Shown: positions 32,834 to 40,211 of the stretch, piece after piece
Layout of the letters: every line of letters begins with the position of its first letter
How positions within the stretch are numbered: the stretch's first letter is position 1
IMG/VR virus record: IMGVR_UViG_3300038461_000101
Span: 1 to 64,000 of that record
Source of the DNA: a virus
DNA length: 64,000 nucleotides
Strand: one strand, 5' to 3'
The notes under the pieces: model-generated
What the model saw: the letters and a program-made list of their open reading frames with translations, nothing else
Databases searched by the model: none
What the model was told of the DNA's origin: nothing
Made by a program: the position numbers and the translations under genes

Positions 32834-33391
32834 ATGGCAACCGGGGATGTCCATCTCAAAGCTATTACCAGAGCAATCATCCCTGTCTGGATGGTTGCAG
32901 GTATATTCTTGGTTTTGATACAGAACTGGACTCCCTGTTTTGTTTCCCTGGGCTTATTCTTTCTGGTCTGTCGATATGTGGATCCCGATATGGACTCTTT
33001 CTCTACACTGGCTGCCGAATGGCGCATCAAAAGAGAATTGAATTTGCTTGGTGTATACATGGCCGGTTGGTGGACTATCTATGCGGCTCAGATGGATTGG
33101 ATCCTACGAAAAGGAAGCCATCGAAGTTGGTTGACCCATTCCATCCTTCCCGGTACTTTGACCAGAGTGATCTGGTTCGATCTTCCCTTTGTATTTCCAA
33201 TGGCCTGGCTGAGCAATAAGTATCCCTGGGTGATAGCCAATATTTACCCGGCAATTCCACAGGTTTTGCTTGGACAGTTCCTTGCTTTCGCAATTGGTGA
33301 TATGATACATCTGTATCTGGATGATATGCTACCATTCTTCAGATACCACAAAGAGGAAAACCATAATGAATTTACCAATCATAGGAAATGA
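32834..33391 (+). CDS. DUF2227-like metal-binding membrane protein
   Basis: 185 aa. DPDMDSF follows a first membrane pair (VWMVAGIFLVLIQNW; CFVSLGLFFLVC). Then GWWTIYA, a HRSWLTHSILPGT His-rich motif, and further hydrophobic segments. The order PD-x-D ... W-W-x-x-Y-A ... HR-x-x-x-(S/T)H ... GT-x-x-R matches DUF2227, putative metal-binding membrane proteins related to YdjM-type hydrolases. A membrane-associated hydrolase role is inferred. Confidence 0.7.
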   Translation: MATGDVHLKAITRAIIPVWMVAGIFLVLIQNWTPCFVSLGLFFLVCRYVDPDMDSFSTLAAEWRIKRELNLLGVYMAGWWTIYAAQMDWILRKGSHRSWLTHSILPGTLTRVIWFDLPFVFPMAWLSNKYPWVIANIYPAIPQVLLGQFLAFAIGDMIHLYLDDMLPFFRYHKEENHNEFTNHRK

Positions 33392-34301
33392 AGATGAAAC
33401 ACTTGTCCAAGCTGAACTTGTTCGTATGGAAGGCCACGAACAGATCTATCGGCGCACCCATCCGTTTCCCGAGCCTAAGAGACTTAGTTTTCTTCGGGAT
33501 TTGGGCATTGAAGCGGTCTCTACTTTCCTGTCTGGCGTTGGCGGTCTGGTTCTGGCTGGTGTTCGTACTGCTACCGTGTTTTACCTCTCTGAGGCAAACC
33601 TATTATCTACCTATACTATTGCCGGTGCTTTCGCTGCTGGCTTCAAGGCGGCAGCTCCTGGAGTGGCTACGGTATCCGCCCTTCTCGCTGTAGAAGGGAC
33701 ACTGTTTGCCAAGGGATTGAAAGCCGGTCGACTCAAGGGGGAAAGCAAGAATGCAAAATGGGACATGATCTTTGCCTTTGCAATATCTCTCATCGCTGGT
33801 GTGATCTCATCCACGACACTGGTCAGGAATGTGCCTGATGTACTGGCAACTTTCTTGAGCTGGTCACTGGTGATCATCACAGGCTTTGGGGCAACTGTAC
33901 TGGCCTACTATGGGGCTGAGAACCTGGGTTCAATCTTTCATACCTGGGGCGACATGCTTACAGCTGCTCAGCTTGAGTTTGAAGCAGTGGAAGCAGAGTG
34001 GTTTTCCAAGATGCAGAATGACTATCGCAATAAGGGTCGGACTGCCATCTTTGGGCTTGAGAAATATAGTGCCAAGAAAGGAGATGACGAAGTACCCGTT
34101 GAAAGAGAAGTAGATCAAGGCGTAATTGATACTGTGCGTATTTGGCTTGCTGATAATGGTTTGAATGCCTCGCAAGTTGGTGGCAACCGGGATATGTATT
34201 CGGTAACTCCATCCGACATTGCCCGGGCCTGTAATTTGAAATCTGATTCTGTTCGTCCAGCCCTCTTCCGGCTTCGGAAGATGGAAACTCAAGCAACTTA
34301 G
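33366..34301 (+). CDS. Membrane protein with C-terminal wHTH
   Basis: 311 aa. ATG 33366 has GAGG upstream. Four or five hydrophobic segments fall between residues about 40 and 195 (for example TFLSGVGGLVLAGVRTATVF and WSLVIITGFGATVLAYYG). A soluble C-terminal region follows, ending in a winged-helix-like segment (VTPSDIARACNLKSDSVRPA, about residues 275-300). Membrane plus DNA-binding domains in one chain suggest a membrane-tethered regulator or DNA anchor; unusual and unassigned. Confidence 0.65.
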   Translation: MNLPIIGNEDETLVQAELVRMEGHEQIYRRTHPFPEPKRLSFLRDLGIEAVSTFLSGVGGLVLAGVRTATVFYLSEANLLSTYTIAGAFAAGFKAAAPGVATVSALLAVEGTLFAKGLKAGRLKGESKNAKWDMIFAFAISLIAGVISSTTLVRNVPDVLATFLSWSLVIITGFGATVLAYYGAENLGSIFHTWGDMLTAAQLEFEAVEAEWFSKMQNDYRNKGRTAIFGLEKYSAKKGDDEVPVEREVDQGVIDTVRIWLADNGLNASQVGGNRDMYSVTPSDIARACNLKSDSVRPALFRLRKMETQAT

Positions 34302-34313
34302 AAGGAGGTTGTT

Positions 34314-34601
34314 ATGTCAATTGGTGATGTCCCTGTAGCAGGTCGTGATACACAATACAGTCAGGCATTGGGCGAGTTGGGTGAAACAATTTCTCAGCTC
34401 CTGCAGACACGTGATGAAATGGAGAAGCGATTACAGCGAGTTATGCGCCCCGCTCCCGCCAATGGCAATCTCATTGAAACAGGTCCTGCTACACCTCCTG
34501 TGCCAATGGCTCCATTTGTGCTTGACATCAAAGAACAAACTGGTCGCATCAAGCAGGTGATCAGTCAAATGAGAGCGATGATGTCGCTCATCGAGATCTA
34601 A
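34314..34601 (+). CDS. Hypothetical coiled-coil protein
   Basis: 95 aa with SD AAGGAGG. Two helices (LGELGETISQLLQTRDEMEKR; LDIKEQTGRIKQVISQMRAM) flank a Pro-rich linker. It sits just upstream of the annealing protein and may be its partner (inference). Confidence 0.58.
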   Translation: MSIGDVPVAGRDTQYSQALGELGETISQLLQTRDEMEKRLQRVMRPAPANGNLIETGPATPPVPMAPFVLDIKEQTGRIKQVISQMRAMMSLIEI

Positions 34602-34615
34602 TCAAGGAGGTTGTG

Positions 34616-35500
34616 ATGCCTAAAAAAGATGATAAGAACGAAGTGCTAGAAGGTCAGGTTGCTGATGTTCCGGGATCTGAACCACCGGAGCCCGAAGTTC
34701 CAACTGAAGCAAGTATCAAGCCAGACATGGTGAATGTAAAAAATAACGAGATCGTTCCCCATGGAGCAAATGATATTCCAATTCCCAAGGGTGCTACTCC
34801 TTTGGAGATGGTCAAGGTCGAAACCATTGGCACCTTGAAGCTAAGTGCACATGCTGAAGAAGTGCTCAATCGTAAGATGGAGCCGGAAATAGTGTGCATC
34901 CGACCAAACGATGGCATTCTCTATATGCCATGGACGTTCTATGCTTCCCGGCTAAACGAGGCTTTTGGTATTGGACATTGGGGCTTGATGCCACAGGGAT
35001 CCCCTCAGATAACCAAGCAAAGTCCCAAGCAGGATCTTGTGGTTTGGGGATTTGCTCTCTTTGTCGAAGGAATCTTCATCAGCTTTGCCATTGGCGAGAT
35101 GTCCTACAATACGACAAATGCTAAGATGTCCTATGCAGATGCTGCCGAAGGTGCCAAAAGTAATTCCCTGGCCCGTAACTGCAAGAACTTGGGTATGACA
35201 CTTGAGTTATGGGATAAGGAATGGTGCGAAGAATGGAAAAGGAAATTCGCAAGGAAAAATGGTGATGATTGGGTCAGGCAGATACCCAAGAAGCCAGTCG
35301 ATACTATAGCTACCGTGAAGGCATTATGGATTGCCCAGGCCATTGATAAGGGTATCCTGATTGACCGCAAGGATGAAGGTGGCTTCAAGATCCTGACTAC
35401 CTTATTGGGTGAGACCTACACCAAATTGAGTGATGAAAATCTGGCCGCCAATAAGAAGGCTGGCCTTGAGTTGATCGCCGGGTGGAAACCTTCGCTCTAG
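34616..35500 (+). CDS. Mgm101/Rad52-superfamily annealing protein
   Basis: 294 aa. ATG 34616 has AAGGAGG. The disordered acidic N-terminus (1-70) is followed by the Mgm101 core: IVCIRPNDGILYMPWTFYA, RLNEAFGIGHWGL, GEMSYNTTNAKMSYADAAEG and AKSNSLARNCKNLGMTLELW. This matches mitochondrial Mgm101 nearly motif by motif. The family anneals complementary ssDNA and is used by phages for recombination or end circularisation. Likely partners here are SSB (4067) and the PD-(D/E)XK nuclease (20331). Confidence 0.88.
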   Translation: MPKKDDKNEVLEGQVADVPGSEPPEPEVPTEASIKPDMVNVKNNEIVPHGANDIPIPKGATPLEMVKVETIGTLKLSAHAEEVLNRKMEPEIVCIRPNDGILYMPWTFYASRLNEAFGIGHWGLMPQGSPQITKQSPKQDLVVWGFALFVEGIFISFAIGEMSYNTTNAKMSYADAAEGAKSNSLARNCKNLGMTLELWDKEWCEEWKRKFARKNGDDWVRQIPKKPVDTIATVKALWIAQAIDKGILIDRKDEGGFKILTTLLGETYTKLSDENLAANKKAGLELIAGWKPSL

Positions 35501-35509
35501 GCGAGTAAT

Positions 35510-35521
35510 TTCCAATTGGAA
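35510..35521. repeat. TTCCAATTGGAA palindrome, copy 6 (intergenic)
   Basis: Exact copy in the 61-base gap between the annealing gene and the next gene, overlapping the 5' arm of a hairpin. Confidence 0.75.
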
Positions 35522-35537
35522 GATAGGGGGATCTTCC
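35518..35537 (+). terminator. Hairpin in intergenic gap
   Basis: GGAAGAT (35518-35524) pairs with ATCTTCC (35531-35537) around a 6-nt A/G loop. The following ATCTTATTAT is only weakly U-rich. It could be a weak terminator after the annealing gene; its 5' arm shares bases with palindrome copy 6, so protein binding and hairpin could compete. Confidence 0.4.
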
Positions 35538-35561
35538 ATCTTATTATGAGAGGAGCACATT

Positions 35562-35933
35562 ATGTTGGACCATGTATCTTTTGACGGTTTGGTTGTGGCC
35601 GGTTCTACCAGATGGTCGAAGCACAAGACAAACTTCACCGTGTCTGGTGATTATGCCGCTTGTCCAGAGATTGAGTCTCAGTCCCTGGCACAGTACAAGC
35701 GTTCTGAAACTGCAGTGCATGTGACAGTCTTTGTCTCTGAAAACGAGAAGATTGAATGTGACGCTTACATCGCTACAGTAGCCACTGACTGGATCCAGGA
35801 CAAGACCAAGGTTACTTTCTCGGTCTCTGGTACCAAGAAGTTCGAAGGATCTGCCAGCGTCCTGGGCACCTGGGATGAGAAGGAAGTGCCAGTAACTGTT
35901 ACGATCGAACCTCTTCAGAAGGCATTGGTATGA
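35562..35933 (+). CDS. Beta-rich hypothetical protein
   Basis: 123 aa with SD GAGGAG. Almost entirely beta (FTVSGDYAACP, AVHVTVFVSENEKIECDAYI, KVTFSVSGTKKFEGSASV), like a small beta-sandwich. It ends in ATGA overlap with the SPL-type radical SAM gene and may be its partner. Confidence 0.6.
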   Translation: MLDHVSFDGLVVAGSTRWSKHKTNFTVSGDYAACPEIESQSLAQYKRSETAVHVTVFVSENEKIECDAYIATVATDWIQDKTKVTFSVSGTKKFEGSASVLGTWDEKEVPVTVTIEPLQKALV

Positions 35934-36721
35934 GCTACGGTCTGATCTATGAGCCTCGGGGTGCCGCCCGGGAATATGCTCAGCTGGCCTGTAATGTCTA
36001 CCATGGTTGCGAACATGGGTGCCGATATTGTTTCGGCCCCAATGTTCTGCGCCAGGAGAAAACCACATTCCACGAACAGGCTGGAGAACGTCCCAACTTC
36101 CTTGTGCAATTGAAGAAGGATGCTGCAAGGTTACGCGATCAAGGTGTGAAGGGTCAGGTGCATCTTTGCTTTACCACGGATCCTTACCAGCCAATGGATG
36201 TGAAGCTCGGAATTACTCGAAGCACGATTGAAGTTCTCCATGCAAATGGTTTCAGTGTAGCCATCTTGACCAAGGGAGGTAGTAGATCCCTGAAGGACAT
36301 TGATTTGTTTGGCCCCACTGATGCCATGGCAGCCACGATTACCTATGCTAGGGATGAGGACAGTCTGCGCGAAGAACCCAATGCTGCTCTCCCACAGGAT
36401 CGTCTGGATGCTCTGAAGATATTCCATAATGCCCATGTTCCCACATGGATCTCCTGTGAACCAGTCCTGGACCCCAAGCAGACCTTGTATTGCATTGAAC
36501 TGATGCACTATTGGGTGGACCATGTGAAGGTTGGAAAACTCAACCATGATCCCAAGCGGGAAGCCACGATTGACTGGTACAAGTTTGCCAAGAATGCAGT
36601 GAAATTACTGGAACGCCTGGGCTATAAGCGCATTCTGGATCCGGATGATGCAGTCAGGGCCACCAATGATAACCGAACTTTCTATGTGAAGTCCGGGCTT
36701 GTCAAATTTCTGGAGGCTTAG
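35930..36721 (+). CDS. SPL-like radical SAM protein
   Basis: 263 aa. C27-x3-C31-x2-C34 (GCEHGCRYC) binds the 4Fe-4S cluster. HLCFTTDPYQPMD, VAILTKGGSRSL, WISCEPVLDPKQ and HVKVGKLNH are the conserved segments of the spore-photoproduct-lyase/SplB-like (Rv2578c-type) radical SAM family. Members repair DNA photoproducts or have unknown substrates. Here the gene sits with DNA recombination genes, which fits a DNA-repair role, but the catalytic specificity cannot be read from sequence. Confidence 0.87.
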   Translation: MSYGLIYEPRGAAREYAQLACNVYHGCEHGCRYCFGPNVLRQEKTTFHEQAGERPNFLVQLKKDAARLRDQGVKGQVHLCFTTDPYQPMDVKLGITRSTIEVLHANGFSVAILTKGGSRSLKDIDLFGPTDAMAATITYARDEDSLREEPNAALPQDRLDALKIFHNAHVPTWISCEPVLDPKQTLYCIELMHYWVDHVKVGKLNHDPKREATIDWYKFAKNAVKLLERLGYKRILDPDDAVRATNDNRTFYVKSGLVKFLEA

Positions 36722-36952
36722 ATGGATACCGGTGATGGAAGATTTGCTCCTCTGCAAGTACCTGAAAGCGCAGACAAGCTCTTGGCCGAGCAACAACTTC
36801 GAATAGCTCAGGAAGCATTGGAGGCGCAGTTTACGGGTCACGGTGGATGGTTTCAGGTTGGCGAAATTGTTGTGATCAAAGATAGTCGGTTCCGGGTGAA
36901 GTCAATCAAACCAACCGAACTCCGATTGAAGTTGCTTCCGAAGGAGGGATGA
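36722..36952 (+). CDS. Small KOW/SH3-like protein
   Basis: 76 aa, starting directly after the radical SAM stop with GGAGG upstream. Helical N-terminus, then GGWFQVGEIVVIKDSRFRVKS, which looks like a KOW/SH3-type barrel. Unknown role. Confidence 0.55.
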   Translation: MDTGDGRFAPLQVPESADKLLAEQQLRIAQEALEAQFTGHGGWFQVGEIVVIKDSRFRVKSIKPTELRLKLLPKEG

Positions 36953-37353
36953 TGCCAATCAAACCGAAGGGTATTGTTACTCGAAGTAATGACCCCAAAG
37001 AAGGCTTTGCCAAGATAGGAGAGCCTCAGGTTCAGATCGTGGCCTGGTGTCCGGACAAATATGCCAAAGTTCCTCCCACTCAGGTTCACTTCATCATGCA
37101 CTGGCCGGTCGAACTCTCTGACCTACCTCCGCTGGTCATTCGCTTCAAAGGCCCGGATACTCTTGGTTTCTTCATCGAAGAACTGATGAAGTATCGCCGG
37201 ACTGTATGGCCTAATTGTGAAAAAGTGACCGGAGAGCAATCCCCGGCCTCACTTGAAATGGAACTGCCAGAAGTATGTAATTGCGGTAAACCTTATCCAC
37301 ATTCTGGCTATTGTCCATTCTGTGGAACCCATCGAAGGGAAGGTGCTGGATGA
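36949..37353 (+). CDS. Protein with C-terminal zinc ribbon
   Basis: 134 aa. ATG ATG at 36949; SD AAGGAGG. The C-terminal CNCGKPYPHSGYCPFCG is a compact zinc ribbon; the N-terminal 100 residues are alpha/beta. Unknown. Confidence 0.6.
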   Translation: MMPIKPKGIVTRSNDPKEGFAKIGEPQVQIVAWCPDKYAKVPPTQVHFIMHWPVELSDLPPLVIRFKGPDTLGFFIEELMKYRRTVWPNCEKVTGEQSPASLEMELPEVCNCGKPYPHSGYCPFCGTHRREGAG

Positions 37354-37724
37354 GTTTCTTTCATAAGCATTCCTGGAAACTTACCATCTATGTCTATTCC
37401 CGGGAAAAGCGTATGGTTCGGGAATGTTATCACTGTCCTGTTGTGCAGTCAGAAGTAGTTGATCGACGTACCGGCCAACGCAGATGGATAGATGGTGATG
37501 TGTGGTCAAGGAATGATACGGTCTATATCGTCTGCGAAAATGAGCAGCAATACCATGCTGTAGCCAACCAGATTGGAATTTTCAATCACCAACGATGTGC
37601 TCGGTTGATCAGTACCGATATGCTCCGAGGAATGCGAGACCCCATCATTATCTTTGCAGGACAGTGGTGGGAGAATGAAATCATCCAGGATCCGTACTTC
37701 ACGGCCATCCTGAATGGGTTATAA
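37350..37724 (+). CDS. Hypothetical protein
   Basis: 124 aa, ATGA overlap. Contains CYHCPV and scattered His; alpha/beta with VYIVCENEQQYHAVANQIG and DPIIIFAGQWWEN segments that resemble a Rossmann-like half domain. Not identified. Confidence 0.55.
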   Translation: MSFFHKHSWKLTIYVYSREKRMVRECYHCPVVQSEVVDRRTGQRRWIDGDVWSRNDTVYIVCENEQQYHAVANQIGIFNHQRCARLISTDMLRGMRDPIIIFAGQWWENEIIQDPYFTAILNGL

Positions 37725-37759
37725 TGCAGCCAATCAGACAGAGAAAAGGAGAATAGAGT

Positions 37760-38095
37760 ATGAATATCAAGTTAGCAGAAGCGTTATTGCGGCGGAAAGA
37801 ATTGCAAGCTAAGGTGGATCAGCTCCATACCATCCTCCCGGCACAGCTTTACGAACTGAAGGTTGCTCGGCGCAACATCAATGAGACCGTTGACGACATC
37901 ACGGCCCAGGTGCCTCGCCTGAATGCAGCCCAGGTCACTTCCGAGTATGACTTCTATGCTCGGCAGCTGCGCCTCGTGGATGCGGCCATCCAGCAAGCAA
38001 ATTGGACGACCACCCTGGAAGTGGGCGAATCTGTCATGGCTGATTGGTCTGGCCCTGCAGCTGTGCAGGGTTCCACTCTTCCTTTGAAGAAATAG
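37760..38095 (+). CDS. DIP1984-like coiled-coil protein
   Basis: 111 aa with SD AAAGGAG. NIKLAEALLRRKELQAKVDQ opens a long coiled coil, followed by LRLVDAAIQQANWTT; this resembles the DIP1984 family of small bacterial and phage proteins of unknown function. It is the last protein gene of the rightward arm; its stop lies 4 bases before the structured RNA. Confidence 0.62.
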   Translation: MNIKLAEALLRRKELQAKVDQLHTILPAQLYELKVARRNINETVDDITAQVPRLNAAQVTSEYDFYARQLRLVDAAIQQANWTTTLEVGESVMADWSGPAAVQGSTLPLKK

Positions 38096-38098
38096 AAT

Positions 38099-38417
38099 GT
38101 TTGGCGGGTCTCTGGTGATTGAGAGTGCGTTGGGTAAAGGCCGCTCGGAGCCTAAATCCGTAGGGAATGGCCGTTCCCATAGCGAACTGAAGCAGAACAG
38201 TAAACCTGCGCCTCCAATGCTAATGGAGCATTCGAAATGTCCACCACGTTGGGCACTTTGAACCGGGCACCGGTTGCCTTGAAGCCGGGTAACTCCGATT
38301 ATCCTAACCACTACTCTTTCATATCCGATTGGCCGACTGTGATTATCTGAGAACTCCGACTGTGATCCAGCCCGACTAACCAAGCCCAGGCTCTCTTTCA
38401 CCAGAGACCCGCCAAAC
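38099..38417 (+). ncRNA. Candidate structured RNA of about 320 nt
   Basis: 38099-38118 is perfectly complementary to 38398-38417 (20 bp). A symmetric TT/TT internal loop follows, then 5 more bp (38121-38125 with 38391-38395). Inside are hairpins at 38163-38178 (5 bp), 38192-38209 (4 bp, 10-nt loop), 38212-38228 (5 bp) and 38261-38275 (6 bp, 3-nt loop), and a possible long-range helix 38129-38134/38371-38376. An 11-nt repeat CCGACTGTGAT occurs at 38334 and 38357; its ACTGT can pair with ACAGT in the 38192 hairpin loop. No long reading frame fills it. A GNRA-loop terminator follows. It does not look like tmRNA, RNase P RNA, 6S RNA or tRNA to me. It may be processed from the arm's read-through transcript. 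Confidence 0.65.
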
Positions 38418-38429
38418 CCATATAATCAA

Positions 38430-38461
38430 AACCGCCTCCAGCAATGGAGGCGGTTCTTATT
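38430..38461 (+). terminator. Bidirectional intrinsic terminator
   Basis: AACCGCCTCCA and TGGAGGCGGTT (38430-38440, 38445-38455) form an 11-bp stem with a GCAA (GNRA) tetraloop. CTTATTTT follows on the + strand; on the - strand the stem is followed by TTGATTATA. It ends both the rightward arm and the convergent leftward arm. Confidence 0.9.
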
Positions 38462-38482
38462 TTAGTGCTAGATCAAAATTAT

Positions 38483-38899
38483 CTAATGAATACCCTTGGG
38501 GCCGGTTGCACCAGTTGGACCCTGAGGATAGATCTTGGAATGATATTTGGTAAGCACTTGCATATTGCGCTTCAAGACTGCCACTTGGACATCAACAGGT
38601 TGTGGCAGGATCATGAAGACTGGCTGGTTCACGATAATGAACATGAGCATGGTGGCAACGTAGGTAGACCATGTTACCGGCTGAGTGGCCGTGATCACAC
38701 CAAGTTGGATCAGCAAGGTGATCACAGCTCCGGTCGCCAGAGTCACGCCGAGCATAATTAGGCTCTTATAGCCAGCCAGGAGCCCTGCATACCAGACCCG
38801 GAAGACCGGGATCCAGGCAAAGGTGGCTGCCAGCACCAGGCCAGCGATCGCTGCAATACCAACGGGGGTAAAACTTACGGGCGGAATTACGATATTCAT
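38483..38899 (-). CDS. Holin-like membrane protein with collagen-like tip
   Basis: 138 aa. The start at 38899 has SD AAAGGAG. Three hydrophobic segments: about residues 11-30, 40-66 (SLIMLGVTLATGAVITLLI) and 76-98 (MLMFIIVNQPVFMIL). Size, topology and position next to lysozyme and an XhlA-like gene fit a holin. The C-terminus ends in [15 protein letters not shown], three collagen-type Gly-x-y triplets, which is odd for a holin and echoes the collagen fibre at 44572-47268. Last gene of the leftward arm. Confidence 0.65.
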   Translation of the reverse strand: MNIVIPPVSFTPVGIAAIAGLVLAATFAWIPVFRVWYAGLLAGYKSLIMLGVTLATGAVITLLIQLGVITATQPVTWSTYVATMLMFIIVNQPVFMILPQPVDVQVAVLKRNMQVLTKYHSKIYPQGPTGATGPKGIH

Positions 38900-38912
38900 T
38901 TTGCTCTCCTTT

Positions 38913-38940
38913 ACTATATCCGGCCATGGCCGGTTGACAA
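38913..38940 (-). promoter_or_regulatory. Palindrome CCGGCCATGGCCGG with promoter-like flanks
   Basis: A 14-bp palindrome (38920-38933) in the gap before the holin-like gene. On the - strand it lies between TTGTCA (38935-38940) and TATAGT (38913-38918), a 16-bp spacing close to sigma70 boxes, which would make it an operator within the spacer. The start site would fall within the SD, which weakens the promoter reading. Confidence 0.35.
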
Positions 38941-38953
38941 ACCGTTTACACAA

Positions 38954-39379
38954 TCATACCCCTTTTAGCAGAACGTGAATGACCAATAGGACAAACGAGA
39001 TGGAGCTGATGACAAAGCCCCCAACGGCCAATCCAGTTGCCAGGTTGACAGACTTCGTTGATGCTTTTGTGTCTAACGTCAACTTGAAGTCTTGTAGGGA
39101 ACGTATCTCTAGCTCAATTTGTTTTTGATATAACTCATGTGACTCCTTGGTGAAATAGGTAGCACGCTGATCGCGCAGGGCTTCCCGCAATTCATTCATG
39201 CCATCAAGCCGCTTGTCCATTGCTGCAAGTGCGAGTCTACGAGCTTCTTCCATGGAGTCTATTCGTGTTTTGAATAATTCCTCCACCTTGGAGATCCATA
39301 AGGTAAAGAACTTCTCCAATGCAAGCAAAGTCATGCCTCCTACATGCTCAGGTTTACAACTTGGATCAGGGTTTGACAT
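38954..39379 (-). CDS. XhlA-like coiled-coil/TM protein
   Basis: 141 aa from ATG 39379. The frame is open upstream but that part overlaps the lysozyme gene. A long charged coiled coil (residues about 20-110) is followed by one C-terminal TM segment (VGGFVISSISFVLLVIHVLL). This layout matches XhlA-type cell-lysis proteins or spanin-like accessories. It overlaps the lysozyme gene by 14 bases. Confidence 0.6.
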   Translation of the reverse strand: MSNPDPSCKPEHVGGMTLLALEKFFTLWISKVEELFKTRIDSMEEARRLALAAMDKRLDGMNELREALRDQRATYFTKESHELYQKQIELEIRSLQDFKLTLDTKASTKSVNLATGLAVGGFVISSISFVLLVIHVLLKGV

Positions 39380-40211
39380 AGCTCCATCCTGCTGGCATAA
39401 CATGCCCACAATTTGGACAAAGAAGTGCTGGAGTAGGTGGTGGTGGTACAACTGGAGCCGGAAGAGTTTTCGCCCAATCAATATCCAGAGACTTGCCTTC
39501 GCCTATTCCGGGTGGTGTCGGCCAGATTGGGATGGCATTTCCATTACCAGCATATTGCCACTTATCCCAATCTTTCCAGGGGGGAGGAACCTTGATGTAT
39601 TGCTGTGCAGCATACCAGGCCAGCCAGAACTTATAGGCAGCCCAACCGGGATCGGGTGTCATCCACTGTAGCCAGTAGTAATAGCCGCTATAGATGTCAG
39701 GGGTCAATCCCAATCCTTTCTGAACACCAGTGAGCCAGTTCCAGACGTTGCCTTCAACAACAGCCCTGCTCATGGTCAATGGTTGGCTCAGGCTCATCAA
39801 CCTGTATTTCAAGGGCCTTCGAGGAGAACCGATCAGTCTGCGTGTTTTGGGCATTACGTCGATGATCACGCCTCGGTTGCCACCATACTTGGTTGCATAA
39901 TTGGTGGGATCCATTTCAAGGTCGAGTACAGGGGCTGCCTGACCTGGATCTGGTTTCATCAACGAAATGAAGAAGGCAGTCTGGAGAGGAAGAGAGAAAC
40001 GCCAGTCAAGGAAGGCGTATCCGCCCCATGGCAATCCAACTGCTTCTGCACCAGCTCGGTATTCCAGGAAGCGTTTGTCGATATTCGTACCCCAACAAAC
40101 ACGCAGATAGACGAAACTGTAAAGAGCCTTGAGCTTTACAAAGTCTACCGGCCCGTTGTATTCCGAAAGATCACAGAAAGCATAATAGGCCGCCAAATCA
40201 GTTGGGTTCAT
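39366..40211 (-). CDS. GH25 lysozyme (endolysin)
   Basis: 281 aa. CDLSEYNG (D14), FVYLRVCWG, GGYAFLDWR and PVLDLEMD (D97, E99) are the glycoside hydrolase 25 strands and catalytic acids. The fold is completed by YSGYYYWLQW, WLAWYAA and WQYAGNG segments. GH25 enzymes cut the muramic acid-GlcNAc bond of peptidoglycan. After a Pro-rich hinge (PVVPPPPTP) the C-terminus carries CPNCGH, a zinc-ribbon-like end instead of a usual wall-binding domain. A basic segment at about residues 115-145 looks like an insertion. It is the likely endolysin released by the neighbouring holin. Confidence 0.88.
   Translation of the reverse strand: MNPTDLAAYYAFCDLSEYNGPVDFVKLKALYSFVYLRVCWGTNIDKRFLEYRAGAEAVGLPWGGYAFLDWRFSLPLQTAFFISLMKPDPGQAAPVLDLEMDPTNYATKYGGNRGVIIDVMPKTRRLIGSPRRPLKYRLMSLSQPLTMSRAVVEGNVWNWLTGVQKGLGLTPDIYSGYYYWLQWMTPDPGWAAYKFWLAWYAAQQYIKVPPPWKDWDKWQYAGNGNAIPIWPTPPGIGEGKSLDIDWAKTLPAPVVPPPPTPALLCPNCGHVMPAGWSYVKP

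Noticed and set aside
38129-38376. Group I intron in the 38-kb RNA (GACUAA-like segment)
   Set aside because: No flanking exon of a split gene, and no convincing P3/P7 pairing found by eye.
38099-38417. MITE or insertion element bounded by 20-bp inverted repeats
   Set aside because: No target-site duplication flanks the repeats (left AGAAT, right CCATA), and the internal hairpins plus terminator fit an RNA better.
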